Part shown: one piece after another, positions 7,254 through 17,900 of the stretch
Layout: every line of letters starts with the position of its first letter
How positions within the stretch are numbered: the stretch's first letter is position 1
Assembly: GCA_964016885.1 (NCBI GenBank)
Contig: OZ024741.1
Coordinates: forward strand, 413,355,812 to 413,419,811
DNA: 64,000 nucleotides
Reading direction: 5' to 3'
DNA from: Eledone cirrhosa
Taxonomy: Eukaryota > Mollusca > Cephalopoda > Octopoda > Eledonidae
Position numbers and translations under genes: made by a program
Notes under the pieces: generated by a model
The model's database searches: none
The model's input: only the letters and a program-made list of their open reading frames with translations
Told to the model about the DNA's origin: nothing

Positions 7254-8996
7254 ATGGCCGAAGCTTCTTCACCAAAATTCGAAGGAGGAAAGGGGAAGAT
7301 GAACTTACAGCTTCCCCCTGCCACTGTCACAGTAGCAGAGGTCAAGAAGAAAGGTCAGCCAGAGGAAGAATTCTCTCCACCTGTTAACCGACAACTTGAC
7401 GTTGCCATGGCAACAACCCAAAGAACCAGCAGCAACAGCAACAACAACAACAATGTGACAGACGAAAACAACACCAATAACAATAACAACAACAACAAGA
7501 CCAATAACGGTGACAACAACAACAATGATAACAACAACACCACCAACGACAACAACAACACAAACAAACAAAATTTCTCCTTCGCCGAGACGACAAGGAA
7601 AACCCTCGACTATCTGCCAGTAGATATAACAAAAGCGAAGGAGCTACTGGCGGATGCGAAAACATATATAGTGTACGGGGAAAATGGTTCATTCACAATC
7701 CATTCCCCCCCGGAACTAAAAAGCCAGAGACTCCTAAACACGGTCATGTTTAGGACAATCTCGAACAAAAGTAAAAAACCAGCTCAACCATCACAGAGCG
7801 AGATAGAGCTGGTTTTAAAAGACGTCATGAAGGACATCACCTTCATTCAGAAGGATAGACTCTACGGGAGTCTATCCATTCTCATGAAGGACAGGGACAC
7901 AGCAGTGAAACTGTCCATCAAACCAATCACATCCACCGCATACACCTTCTACCCTACGTACATGGGTAGAAGAACACAAAAAATAAAAATCCACACCATC
8001 CTGCCGATTATGGACATATGGTGGGTTTTGACAGGTTTTCTGGACCTGGAGGATGACATGCTGGTGTCCATGGGAAAGGCATCGGGTGACGCGTTCAGTG
8101 GAACGAGCCTCGAACTTGTAGTTCAAATGAGGCCCGAAAGGATCGCCCAGATCGCTGAACGCGTCATACTGGATGATCTAACCTTCATCAACATTACCGT
8201 TGAGGGTAGACGGCCCTCGTGTTACCTCTGCGGAACCAGAGGTCACCTGAGGGCTGTCTGTCCCCAACTTAATAAGAAAACCCCAATCCTGCCTACACCA
8301 CCAACAACTGCACAACCAACACAATCACCACAACAACCACTACAAAAACAACCACCACAGCTCAAACCAAAACAAAACAATGTCCAACCCATCCCCTCCA
8401 CTCAAAAAACAAAAACAATTTCCAAAACACCCGTACCGCAAACACAACCCGAAAATATACCCCTCCCCTCCAACGCGGAAGATGACCCTAGTTCGTCGTC
8501 AGACGAGGAGGAGCACTTCCACACAATCAAAAGAAAAAAAAGAAAACACACCTCAGACACACAAATGAAAAAAACCCCTCCCCAAAACATAACACTGACA
8601 CCAACACAAAAGAGCTCACAACAACAGCAAACAAAAAGCACCACACAAAAACAAAAACATGCATACACATACATAAATACAAGAAACAAAAAACTGTTAA
8701 ACATTGTGTACAACAACAATCTAATAAAAACACAAGGGCCTAACTTCACCCAGGCAGGGGATTTCCCCCACCTCAAAATGATTAAGGCCCCACAGGACAC
8801 CTATAAAACTTTAAAAAACAATTTTAAAGAGGACGTGGGTCCCCCCTGCGTCGGGCCCATTAACCGCGTCCTCCTAAAAAACTATCCCCCCCCCCAAACA
8901 CCCACACAACTCCAAGCTCCCCAACCACACAACACACTGATGCCCCCACACTTCCACAAACCACCACCCCACCCAACAACCCATCCCCCACCCTAA
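7254..8996 (+). CDS. LINE ORF1 protein (nucleic-acid-binding, Asn-rich, CCHC knuckle)
   Basis: 580 residues starting MAEA; the same start is kept in copy 2 at 13066. Residues about 56-107 are nearly pure Asn with Thr, coded by (AAC)n and probably disordered. Residues about 110-320 are a conserved domain shared with copy 2 ('TYMGRR', 'VQMRPER' at 290-296, 'VEGRRP'). A perfect C-x2-C-x4-H-x4-C zinc knuckle lies at C323, C326, H331, C336. A Pro/Gln/Thr-rich linker follows, then a Ser-acidic patch (about 410-422) and a basic run 'KRKKRKH' at 426-432 that could be a nuclear signal. By family knowledge ORF1 proteins bind element RNA and form the ribonucleoprotein. The C-terminus appears frameshifted: a C10 run at about 8886-8895 lacks one base compared with copy 2. 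One more base would carry the frame to a stop at 9035-9037. Confidence 0.85.
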   Translation: MAEASSPKFEGGKGKMNLQLPPATVTVAEVKKKGQPEEEFSPPVNRQLDVAMATTQRTSSNSNNNNNVTDENNTNNNNNNNKTNNGDNNNNDNNNTTNDNNNTNKQNFSFAETTRKTLDYLPVDITKAKELLADAKTYIVYGENGSFTIHSPPELKSQRLLNTVMFRTISNKSKKPAQPSQSEIELVLKDVMKDITFIQKDRLYGSLSILMKDRDTAVKLSIKPITSTAYTFYPTYMGRRTQKIKIHTILPIMDIWWVLTGFLDLEDDMLVSMGKASGDAFSGTSLELVVQMRPERIAQIAERVILDDLTFINITVEGRRPSCYLCGTRGHLRAVCPQLNKKTPILPTPPTTAQPTQSPQQPLQKQPPQLKPKQNNVQPIPSTQKTKTISKTPVPQTQPENIPLPSNAEDDPSSSSDEEEHFHTIKRKKRKHTSDTQMKKTPPQNITLTPTQKSSQQQQTKSTTQKQKHAYTYINTRNKKLLNIVYNNNLIKTQGPNFTQAGDFPHLKMIKAPQDTYKTLKNNFKEDVGPPCVGPINRVLLKNYPPPQTPTQLQAPQPHNTLMPPHFHKPPPHPTTHPPP

Positions 8997-9037
8997 TGGA
9001 AATTGTGCAGCCCGATACCCGGGACGCAGAGAGGTAA
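8996..9037 (+). other. Short frame after ORF1, probable displaced ORF1 C-terminus
   Basis: The ORF1 stop overlaps an ATG (TAATG, 8994-8998) that opens a 13-codon frame, 'MEIVQPDTRDAER', stopping at 9035-9037. Copy 2 encodes the similar 'MEIEQPDLQETKR' in frame with its upstream ORF1 remnant. The simplest reading is that this is the true ORF1 end, separated here by a one-base slip in the upstream C-run. Translational reinitiation is the alternative. Confidence 0.55.
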
Positions 9038-9061
9038 GTGCCTTTTCTCTTCACCACCAAC

Positions 9062-12000
9062 ATGGCTATGCTAAGAGTAGGCTGTTTAAATGCGCGTGGC
9101 CTGGGCTCAACTTGGAAGCAAGCAATGCTTCTAAATGACCTCAGGTCACAACGTATAGATGTGATGGTTATTTGCGAGGCCCGGATCAGCAACGTGCGAC
9201 AGCTGGCCCCCACCTTTGATGACTTTGAGATGCACGCATCTCTCTGTCAGCCCGGAGGTGGGGGTGGAGTTGTCGTTCTGCTGCAAAAACATCTGGGTCT
9301 CGCAACACAGATGGTACATTTGGACCCGGAGGGTCGACTAGTGGTTCTGGACCTTGGCAGTGGTAAAAGCGGAGCGTTTAGGTTGGTAGCCGCCTACGGC
9401 CCTTTCGGGTCAATGCGGCCGGACTTCTTCCGTCGTCTGGAGACTTTTCTAGGGACGTCCCGCTCCTTGCTATTAGTGGGGGACTGGAATGGTATCCTAG
9501 ATGCACGCTGGGACTACGTAGGGGCCTGCCCCGATAGAGAGGGGTGTAATAGCCTCAAAGGGTTAATCGGTCGATTTGACCTGGCCGATAGATATCGACT
9601 AGATTTTCCGACTGCGCCAACCTGGACTTGGGCAAATCGTAGCGGATCATCATCTAGGTCGTACCTAGATAGGTTCTTAGTTAGAATTAAGGATAAGGAC
9701 TTTTTAAGTTGTCCAAAAATGCGCATGGTTGGCTATTCAGACCACAAATTAGTGACCTGCATGGTCAACCTTGACAGAACTCATAGACAGGGCCCCGGTT
9801 ACTGGAAGCTCAACTTGTCCTTGCCGGCAAGTAGAGCTTACAGGAATCGGATTAGTACGTTAGTTAAGGAACGGTTGACTGGAGCGATCGTCAACAGCAG
9901 GTGGTGGGTATCTCTAAAGAGAGAGATTAGAGTAGTCTCGATAGAATTTAGTAAGGTTCTAGCTGCGGATAGGAATAGGAAGGAAAGGGAGCTAATAGAT
10001 AGAGTAGAAGAGGCAATTAGAAGCGGCGACGTGGCCAGAGTGCTAGCGTCGAGAACGGCTTTGAGCCAGTTTTTCGACGCGAAGCACGAAGGCTGCGTTG
10101 TCCGAAGTAAAATACGTGCTCTAGGGAACGAGGGGACCAAAGCTGTTAGCTGGGCCCGCGTGACAGAGGCCAACAGTGGAACTAAATCCACCATCCGGTC
10201 TTTGCGGGACCTGGATGGACAGGCGATTCTTGAGCCTAAGCAGATGTGTGAGGCCTTTCAAAGGCACTTTGCCCGACTGTTCGGGAGGGGCGGGGAGCCG
10301 GTTGGGAACGTGGACTTCGGTCCATACCTCGACGGCCTGCCGCGCCTCTCGGACAGGGAGGCGAAGTCCTGCGAGGAGCCGATTTCGGCTGCTGAGATAG
10401 AGGACGTGCTGAGCCAATGCGGCAAACGCAAATCCCCGGGTCTCGATGGTCTTCCTTACGAATTATATCTAGCTATGCCGGACTTGTTCCCCGATCTCCT
10501 CGAGGTGGTCTACTGCAACTGGCAACAGAACGGGAGAATTCCCTGTACTGTCACCAAGGGCGTAGTCACGCTAGTGAGGAAGGACGAGAACAAGGGGGAC
10601 GAAATAAGTAACTTCAGGCCCATAACTCTGCTAAATACAGAGTTACAAATTGTGGCCAAGGTGCTAGCAAAGAGGTTGGCGCTTGTCGTGGGCAACCTGG
10701 TGGGAGATGCGCAGACATGCGCTATCCCGTCCAGGTCCATCCATGACAACCTCCACCTCATGCGATACATCATAGAGAGGGTTGGGAACGAACCCGGCTT
10801 TGGTGGGGCTCTGATCAACTTGGATCAATCTAAGGCGTTCGATAGGGTCGACCATGGTTACCTGGATGCGGTGCTAGCGGCGGCAGGCTTCGGACCCGTT
10901 TTCAGGGGCTGGATCACTGCTATGCACAGCAGCCGCATCTGCTCTAGGGTCAAGGTGAACGGCTACCTCTCGGAGCCGTTCAAAATCGCGCGGTCCATCC
11001 GACAAGGGTGCCCTCTCTCCTTCCTTCTGTATGTGTTGACTCTCGAGCCACTACTGCGGAAGTTGGAGTTGTTGCAGGGCATCCCTTTGGAACCGGGATT
11101 GCGGAAAGCGGTGTCGGCCTACGCCGATGACGTGACAGTAATGGTGTCGACGGCCTCCGAAATCGAGGCGGTCGGCACCTTACTGGAGGAGTACGAAAAG
11201 TTCACAGGGGCTAAGCTGAACCGGGACAAGTCGATCGGTTTGCAACTCGGCACGTGGAGGGGCAGACCGATGCCCTCCGATGGCGTCGTCGGACGCTGGA
11301 CGGAGGGCCCGGTGAAGTTGCTCGGGGTCTGGTTCGGACCGGACCTCCAGGTGGAGAAAAACTGGGCGGAGGTTACGAACAGGGTGTTTGCACTGACCCA
11401 GAAGTGGGCCAGTTGCAAACTATCCCTGAAAGGTCGGGCGGAGGTGGCGAACACCTACATAGCGTCCGTCATCTACTACCGCCTGACCGTAGTGCCCTGC
11501 CCAAGGGAAACCCTCACCAAGATGGAGCGCGCGCTCTTCCAATTCCTTTGGAAGAGGCGGGCTCCTATGGTGAGGAGATCCATCTGCTGTCAACACCCTT
11601 CGAAAGGAGGGCTGGGGATGCCGTGGTTAATGATGCGTAAACACACATTAAGGCTACGGCACCTCTACGTATTCCTCACCGGACAACCGGTGTGGGCCTC
11701 GTTTGTGAGACGAACCTTTCCCAGACTCGTCTCACTCACCGAGCTGCAATCCTGGGTCAAGCAAAGACCGAGAAAACTGGGCGCCTGGCACACTGAGTGT
11801 GCCCAGGCGCTCACCGCCCTCTGGCAGGCGGATCCGGTTATCAGTGGAGACTCCACCGCAACATTCTATAGAGGGCTGGTACGCAGCAGGTGCGACGACG
11901 CCCTCGGAGAAGCCCTAGACATGGAGGACGACGAACTGGCCAGCCTGTTCGGTAGGACATTCAGCCCGGGACCTATGGACAACTTCCAGAAGTCCCTGGC

Positions 12001-12502
12001 CTGGCAGTGCTTCCGAGGGGCTTTACCCGTTCGAGAAAGGCTCTACAGACACGGGCGCCCGGGTAGGGACCCCGCCAAAAAGATCTGTCCCAGATGCGTG
12101 TGCGACGAGGAAACCGTTGCACACGCATTGGTACACTGCTCGGGCGTAGCCGATCTGTGGGGCTATGTCGAACAACTGCTGTCAAGGGTGGGACCGATCC
12201 GGTTGACCACCGAGTCTATTGTAATGATCAAGCCGCCTCCCCCCTTCAAAGATGAAGCAGAGGCGGTGTTTCTGTGCGTAATAGCCATGGCGAAAGAGGT
12301 TGTATGGTGGACGCGTCTGAAAGGACTGAGGTCAGGCACCTTTCTCTCTGGCCAACAACTGGTCCGTTTCTTCCGATATCATTTCGGAAGAAGGATCAGG
12401 ATGGAGAGAGAGGTGCTGCACCCCAGCCGTTTCTATGAAAGATGGGTGAAAGTGGCGAGAATGGCCTGTGTGAATGGGCCTTCACTCTACATCAGACTAT
12501 AG
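9062..12502 (+). CDS. LINE ORF2: APE endonuclease-reverse transcriptase
   Basis: 1,146 residues from the first ATG, which follows the small frame by 24 bases; copy 2 has its ATG at the matching place (14991). An upstream GTG at 9038 is in frame but is not needed. The APE-type endonuclease lies at residues 1-230 with N10, E39, D141 and N143 in 'GDWNG', and S226-D227-H228. Reverse transcriptase covers roughly 430-760: 'KSPGLDGLPYELY' from 457, 'FRPITLLNTELQ', motif A Asp588 in 'NLDQSKAFD', motif B 'SIRQGCPLS', and catalytic YADD at 687-690. A C-terminal C-x2-C-x8-H-x4-C motif (C1009, C1012, H1021, C1026) resembles the zf-RVT region. All catalytic residues are present and there is no stop or frameshift, so the enzyme may be active. 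By family knowledge the endonuclease nicks the target and the RT copies element RNA from the nick. Confidence 0.93.
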   Translation: MAMLRVGCLNARGLGSTWKQAMLLNDLRSQRIDVMVICEARISNVRQLAPTFDDFEMHASLCQPGGGGGVVVLLQKHLGLATQMVHLDPEGRLVVLDLGSGKSGAFRLVAAYGPFGSMRPDFFRRLETFLGTSRSLLLVGDWNGILDARWDYVGACPDREGCNSLKGLIGRFDLADRYRLDFPTAPTWTWANRSGSSSRSYLDRFLVRIKDKDFLSCPKMRMVGYSDHKLVTCMVNLDRTHRQGPGYWKLNLSLPASRAYRNRISTLVKERLTGAIVNSRWWVSLKREIRVVSIEFSKVLAADRNRKERELIDRVEEAIRSGDVARVLASRTALSQFFDAKHEGCVVRSKIRALGNEGTKAVSWARVTEANSGTKSTIRSLRDLDGQAILEPKQMCEAFQRHFARLFGRGGEPVGNVDFGPYLDGLPRLSDREAKSCEEPISAAEIEDVLSQCGKRKSPGLDGLPYELYLAMPDLFPDLLEVVYCNWQQNGRIPCTVTKGVVTLVRKDENKGDEISNFRPITLLNTELQIVAKVLAKRLALVVGNLVGDAQTCAIPSRSIHDNLHLMRYIIERVGNEPGFGGALINLDQSKAFDRVDHGYLDAVLAAAGFGPVFRGWITAMHSSRICSRVKVNGYLSEPFKIARSIRQGCPLSFLLYVLTLEPLLRKLELLQGIPLEPGLRKAVSAYADDVTVMVSTASEIEAVGTLLEEYEKFTGAKLNRDKSIGLQLGTWRGRPMPSDGVVGRWTEGPVKLLGVWFGPDLQVEKNWAEVTNRVFALTQKWASCKLSLKGRAEVANTYIASVIYYRLTVVPCPRETLTKMERALFQFLWKRRAPMVRRSICCQHPSKGGLGMPWLMMRKHTLRLRHLYVFLTGQPVWASFVRRTFPRLVSLTELQSWVKQRPRKLGAWHTECAQALTALWQADPVISGDSTATFYRGLVRSRCDDALGEALDMEDDELASLFGRTFSPGPMDNFQKSLAWQCFRGALPVRERLYRHGRPGRDPAKKICPRCVCDEETVAHALVHCSGVADLWGYVEQLLSRVGPIRLTTESIVMIKPPPPFKDEAEAVFLCVIAMAKEVVWWTRLKGLRSGTFLSGQQLVRFFRYHFGRRIRMEREVLHPSRFYERWVKVARMACVNGPSLYIRL

Positions 12503-12764
12503 GTGAGGAAGATGAAAGACCAAGGGAGCACCCCTTCTCTGTGCTCCTGAGGAGAAGGGTTGCACACTTTTTTCGGGGGTGTGTGCGACCCCCCAAGGCG
12601 CCTCCTCTCTATTGAGGATTTTGTTATAAATTTTATTTTTTGTTATATCTTATTTTACTTTTATATTTTGTTATTGCCTCCTCCTTATTGAGGACGCCTT
12701 TTTGTGTAAACTCCCCCCTTTGTACTTGTCCCACTTTTGATGCCCTAGTGGCAAATAAAAGAAA
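12503..12764 (+). other. LINE copy 1 3' UTR with AATAAA
   Basis: About 260 bp, including a C/G-rich stretch 'gggggtgtgtgcgaccccc' near 12576 and ending in AATAAA at 12754-12759 followed by AAGAAA. Copy 2 ends the same way (18308-18313). There is no long poly(A); the end passes straight into TATC repeats. Confidence 0.7.
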
Positions 12765-12851
12765 CATATCTATATATCTATAACTATCTCTATCTCTATC
12801 TTTCTCTCTCTCTCTCTATCTACCTATCTATCTATCTATCTCTCTATCTCT
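12765..12851. repeat. TATC/TCTC microsatellite shared by two LINE copies
   Basis: 87 bp of TATC with TCTC variants lies between the 3' end of copy 1 and the 5' end of copy 2. It serves as the 3' flank of one element and the 5' flank of the other. It also holds the second target duplication of copy 1 (12767-12789). Confidence 0.9.
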
Positions 12852-12950
12852 GGGATGGACACATGTGTTAAACTTGCTTGGTAAGTTTTGTTTAAATATC
12901 TTTAGAAATTCGTCATTGTGAACTTTTATTTTTATACCAATTTGTAGAGG

Positions 12951-12982
12951 GACTGACAGATCAAATTTTGATCTGGTCAGTC
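12951..12982 (+). promoter_or_regulatory. Hairpin in LINE 5' UTR, copy 2
   Basis: Arms 'gactgacagatcaaa' and 'tttgatctggtcagtc' pair with one bulged base. It is the counterpart of 7140-7171. The position that is a G-U pair in copy 1 is an A-U pair here, so pairing is preserved. Confidence 0.6.
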
Positions 12983-13065
12983 TCCCAAAATATCGTGCCC
13001 TTTAGGGCAAAAACATCCAACATATTTTCTAAAATATTTTTGCAAAACACTTCAATTTTTAAAAA

Positions 13066-14950
13066 ATGGCCGAAGCAAAGGCACCTACTTCTTTGTCAAT
13101 ACAAGAAGATGGGAAGGGAAAGCCATGCCTACTTGACCAGCAGGTAGTAGCAGACATGGACAAAGGAATGCCAATATTATCGCCTCAACATTTAGAAGGG
13201 GAACAAGCTTCAGTTGCTTGAAAGCAACTGAACACGCCTGACGTCACAAACGTCACATGTATCCACACAGAGAAGGAAGTATATGTAGCAAATACTAACA
13301 CCACCACAAGCAACAACAACAACACAATAAATGAGAACAACAACAACACAACAAAGTGGCAACACAACACATGAGACCATCATCACCACCAACAACAATA
13401 ACAAAATTTCATTTGCAGCAACCGTTGCTAAGCAAAAGGATTTTAAATATTACTCCATGGACATTTCCCAAAAGTCCCAATATTTGGAAGAAGCTTCCAC
13501 CTATGTGATGTTTGAGGGAGACACCCCACGCATACACATACCTCCACAAGTAAGAGAAATGACACAGAAAAAGAAGCTAATTTATAGAACAGTTGACATC
13601 ACTACCAAAAAGCCCATAACGCTCCCAACAAGCACTATTGATGCTGCACTAAAAGATATCAAGCCAGACGTGGCATACCTCCAAAGAGCTAAACAGTATG
13701 GAAGTGTGTCAGTGCTCTTTAAGAGTGAAACTCTGGCTCAAAAACACTTGGTGCATCCAATAAAAACGGATCAACACATCTTCTTCCTCACATACATGGG
13801 AAGAAGATCATACAAAATAAAAATAACCAGAATCCCAGCAGAGGTCAACATACGGTGGATCCTATGCTACATCCTGAAGAAGGATGAAGATACCCTCCTA
13901 TCTGTAGACAGAACAGACCGGAATAACTGGTTTGGAACCAGCATCGAGGTTCTGGTACAAATGAGGCCAGAGAGAGTTGAGAAAATACCGGACAGGATCG
14001 TCCTTGAGGAAGATGTCATCTCCATTTTAGTGGAGGGGAAAAGACCTCAGTGCCATTAGTGTGGGAAAACCACACACTTAAAGGCCTTTTGCCCTCTCTT
14101 AAACAAACCTAGGACAAACAAGGTGTTATTACCAACACCAAAACCCCAACATCAACATCCCAAATCAAACACAACACAAAAACCTGAAACATCCACTCCC
14201 ACTCCACCACAGACCAGAGACAACCACACACACAAAATCCCACTGAAAAACCCTCCATTGCCTCCTCCCTCCCTGTCAAATACTTGCATAAACACCTGCA
14301 CAAACACTCCACCACACAACATACCCCTCCAATCTACCCCTGATTCAGAAGTCTCAGACACGGGAACCTCTACATCTCCAAGTGAGAATGAAGAGGAACT
14401 CCAAAAATCCAAAAAACAAAAAAGAGACAAAAAAAAACACGAAAACAAAAGCATCTACAGAAAACACGCACACACTCAACCCCACCATAAACACACTGCC
14501 ACAAACGACAAACACACCAACAACACAATCACCACCAACACAACCAAACACTTCACCAACAAAACAAACACCCACATCACCACAATCACAAACCCCAACC
14601 ACAAAAAGAAAACTACAAACAGAAACAGTGCACATAAAAAACAAAACACATTACACATACATAAAAGCAAGAAACAAAGAACTGGTAGAAACTGTCAGAA
14701 AGGACCCTACTATCCAAACGGAAGTGAAAACCTTCCCCACCAACGACCCACCCCCAAACCTCAAACTGATCAGGGTAACAATCCTACAACATGAAACATT
14801 GAAAGGGACCTTCCCACATGATGTGCCCCCCCCCCCTCTTGCCAAAAACCTCTTAACCGTGTCCTGCTAAAAGGATTCCCTCCCTCCTCAAACACCCACA
14901 ATCTTGACATGGAGATCGAACAACCCGACCTCCAGGAAACGAAAAGGTAG
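13066..14950 (+). pseudogene. LINE ORF1, copy 2 (broken)
   Basis: It starts ATGGCCGAAGC like copy 1. Early stops occur (TGA near 13219 and TGA near 13372). The clean stretch 13331-14056 holds the conserved central domain ('TYMGRRSYKIKI', 'VQMRPER', 'VEGKRPQC'). A TAG at 14057-14059 falls inside the zinc knuckle, giving C-H-stop-C-G in place of C-x2-C; the rest (H and C) is still readable. Later sequence is Thr/Lys/Asn-rich and shifts frame several times. It ends in 'NRVLLKGFPPSS' and 'MEIEQPDLQETKR', stopping at 14948-14950, the likely ancestral ORF1 terminus. An (AAC)n Asn tract is present at about 13310-13410. Confidence 0.78.
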
Positions 14951-14990
14951 GTGTTCCTGCCTTTCCTCTCCCTAACTCTTCTTCACCAAC

Positions 14991-17900
14991 ATGGTGACTA
15001 TACAAGTTGAATGTTTGAATGTACGTGGCCTGGGCATGCCCTGGAAACGGGGCCAGCTTTTAAATGATCTCAGGTCATATTGTATAGATGTGACAGCCAT
15101 CACCGAGTCCAGGATTCACGACAAGCAGCAGCTAAACCCCATGTTCGATGACTTTGAGATCAACGCATCTCTCTGTCAGCCAGGAGGTGGAGGGGAGTTG
15201 CTGTTCTGTTTCGAAAAAATTTGGATCTCAAAGCACAAACGATTCACTTGGACCCGGAGGGCAGCTTGGTGGTCCTGGACGTGAATGGTTGTGAAGGTGG
15301 AGCTTTCAGACTCGTGGCCGTATATGCCCCGGCTGGGACATCGCGACCAGAGTTCTTCAAGCGTCTGGAGCCATTCCTGGGAACATCTCACTCCTTAGTG
15401 TTAGCAGGGGACTGGAATGGCATCTTAGATGCACATTGGAACTATGTAGGAGCATGTTATAGTAGATGGGATGTAATAGCCTAAAAGATCTCATCAGCCA
15501 ATTCCAACTGGCTGATAGATATCGACTAGACTTCCCAAGTGTACCACTGTGGACGTGGAGCAACCACACTGGGTCTTTTCGATTGTATTTAGATAGATTT
15601 TTAATTAGACAGAACGATAGGGAAACATTAAACTGTCTACAAATGCACATGGTTGTCTAATCAGACCACAAATTAGTCACCTGCGTAGTCAACCTTGATA
15701 GAACACATAGACAAGGCCTACAGTAAATGGATTAGCACCTCAGTTAAGTGCCAGTTGACGGGGGCGATCGTCAACAACAGGTGGTGGAGCTCTCCCAAGA
15801 GAGCAATTTGAATCAAATCGATAGCATTTAGCAAGGAAGTAGCTTTAGAAAAAAACAAAACCGAAAAGGAACTGGTAGCTAAAGTAGAAGAGGTACTTAG
15901 GAATGGCAGTACAGCTGATGTGCTAACGGCGAGAATGGCACTAGACTAGTTCTTCAATGTGAAATACGAAGGTTGTATTGCCAGAAGTAGAACACGTGCT
16001 CTAAGAAACGAGGGAGTCAAAGCTGTTAGCTAGGCCCAAGTGGCAGAGGCGAAAAGTGGCAACAAATCCACAAAGATGGACGCATTCTACTTGAATCCAA
16101 GCAGATGTGCACGCCCTTCCAGCAGCATTTTGCACAACTGTTCGGGCAAAGCGGTACATCGAGCGAGGTGATGAACTTCAGCTCCTACCTCGACAGCGTA
16201 CCACAACTCTCGAGCATGGATGCGGAGAGCTGCGAAAGGCCGATCACAGCGGGCGAAATAGAAGATGCCCTAGGCCGCTATGGCAAACGCAAATCACCTG
16301 GTTTAGATGGTCTACCCTATGAGTTTTACATAGGCATGCCAGACTTGTTCTCTGGCGTCCTCGAAGCAGTCTACTGCAACTGGCAGCAGAACGGGAGGAT
16401 TTTCAGTTCTGTAGGCAGAGGCGTAGTAACGCTGATCAGGAAAGATGAGAACAATGGGGATGTGATAAGCAATTTCAGGCTCATAACTCTGCTCAACACA
16501 GAGTTGAAGATTTTGGCCAAGGTTTTAACAGCAAGGCTGGCGTTTGTCGTCGAGAACCTGGTAGGGGAAGTCCAAATGTGTGCAATCCCGACCAGGTCCA
16601 TACACGACAATCTCCACCTCATGCGATATATCATAGAGAGGGTAGGGTGTAAACCTGGCTTCGGTGGGGCTCTGATCAATTTAGATCAGTCTAAGGCGTT
16701 CGATACGATCGACCATCAATACTTGGAAGCGGTTCTCAATGCGGCTGGCTTCGGTCTCGTCTTCAGAGGCTGGATCGCTGGCATGCACAGCAACATCTTC
16801 TCGGCAGTCAAGGTGAATGGCTACCTATCAGAACCATTCCAAATCATGCGTTCCATCCGTCAGGGATGCCATCTCTCCTCCATTCTGTATGTACTGACTG
16901 TCGAGCCATTACTGCGGAAGTTGGAGCTGTTGCAGGGCATCCCGATTGAACCAGGACTGCAGAAAGCAGCGTCGGCCTATGCCGACGACATAACCGTAAT
17001 GGTGTCGAAAACCTCGGACATCGGGGTAATCGGCAACCTATTACAGGAATACGAAACATTGACAGGAGCAAGACTAAACTCAAAAAGTCTGTTGGTTTGC
17101 AGCTCAGCACATGGAGAGGCAAACCCATGCCTTCCAACAGTGTCATTGGACGCTGGACGGAAAGACCAGTGAAATTGCTTGGGGTCTGGTTTGGTCCAGA
17201 CCTCCAGGTGGACAAGAACTGGAATGAGGTCACGGCGAAGGTGTTTGCACTCACCCAGAAGTGGGCTGAGTGCAAACTCTCCTTGAAAGGTCGAGCGGAG
17301 GTGGCGAACACGTACATAGCATCTGTCATCTACTACCGTTTGACAGTCATGCCTTGTCCCCGCGAATACCTCACCAAAATGAAACGCCTACTCTTCAAGT
17401 TCCTCTGGAAGAAACAGGCTCCATTGGTGAGGAGATCCATATGCTGTCAACACCCTTCTAACGGAGAGCTGGGCATGCCGTGGCTGATGATGCGCAAGCA
17501 CGCGCTGAGGCTACGCGATCACCAGGTGATCCTGACCAGCGAACCGGTGTGGCTGTCGTTTGTGAGAGGAGCTCTTCCACAACTCATCTCACTAACAGAG
17601 CTGCAGTCCTGGGTCAAGCGAAGACCGAAAATGGGCGCCTGGCACCTCGAGTGCCTTCAGGCGCTCACAGCCCTCTACCAAGCGGAAACGGCAATCAGCG
17701 GAGACTCCACTTCGACATTCTATAGGGGATAAGTGTGACAACGTTCTCGGGGAAACTCTAGGCATCGAGGAAGACGAACTGACCAGTCTGTTCGGGAGGA
17801 CTTTCCGTCCAGCGCCTATGGATAACTTCCAGAGGTCTCCGACTTGGCAGTGCTACCGAGGAGCTCAACCAGTTCGACACAAAATCTACAGGCACGGACG

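Larger units (their letters stand above)
7041..12764 (+). mobile_element. Full-length L1/Tx1-like non-LTR retrotransposon, copy 1
   Basis: A 5,724-bp element with a 5' UTR of about 210 bp, ORF1 with a CCHC knuckle, ORF2 with APE-type endonuclease, reverse transcriptase and a C-terminal zinc motif, and a 3' UTR of about 260 bp ending 'ggcaaataaaagaaa'. Placement in the L1/Tx1 group is by eye from RT motifs (a 'DQSKAFDRVDHGYL' type motif A) and domain order. It is bounded at 7040 and at 12765 by TATC microsatellite. A 23-bp duplication (7011-7033 and 12767-12789), including the irregular core 'ctataactatct', is the likely target duplication. ORF2 is intact, so it may be recent. Confidence 0.88.

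Noticed and set aside
7305..7692. Minus-strand Val/Leu-rich frames opposite LINE ORF1
   Set aside because: They are shadows of the (AAC)n Asn tract in ORF1, with no independent support.
8880..8900. Programmed ribosomal frameshift between ORF1 and ORF2
   Set aside because: ORF1 and ORF2 do not overlap in either copy, and the C-run difference is better explained as an indel in the ORF1 tail. Kept only as an alternative in the findings.
7305..8996. ORF1 CCHC protein as a retroviral or LTR-element gag
   Set aside because: There are no LTRs, protease or integrase. The downstream ORF is an APE-endonuclease non-LTR polymerase, so this is a LINE ORF1.
10121..11454. Several minus-strand and alternate-frame open frames inside ORF2
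   Set aside because: They are overlapped by an intact ORF2 with complete catalytic motifs and have no recognisable domain.
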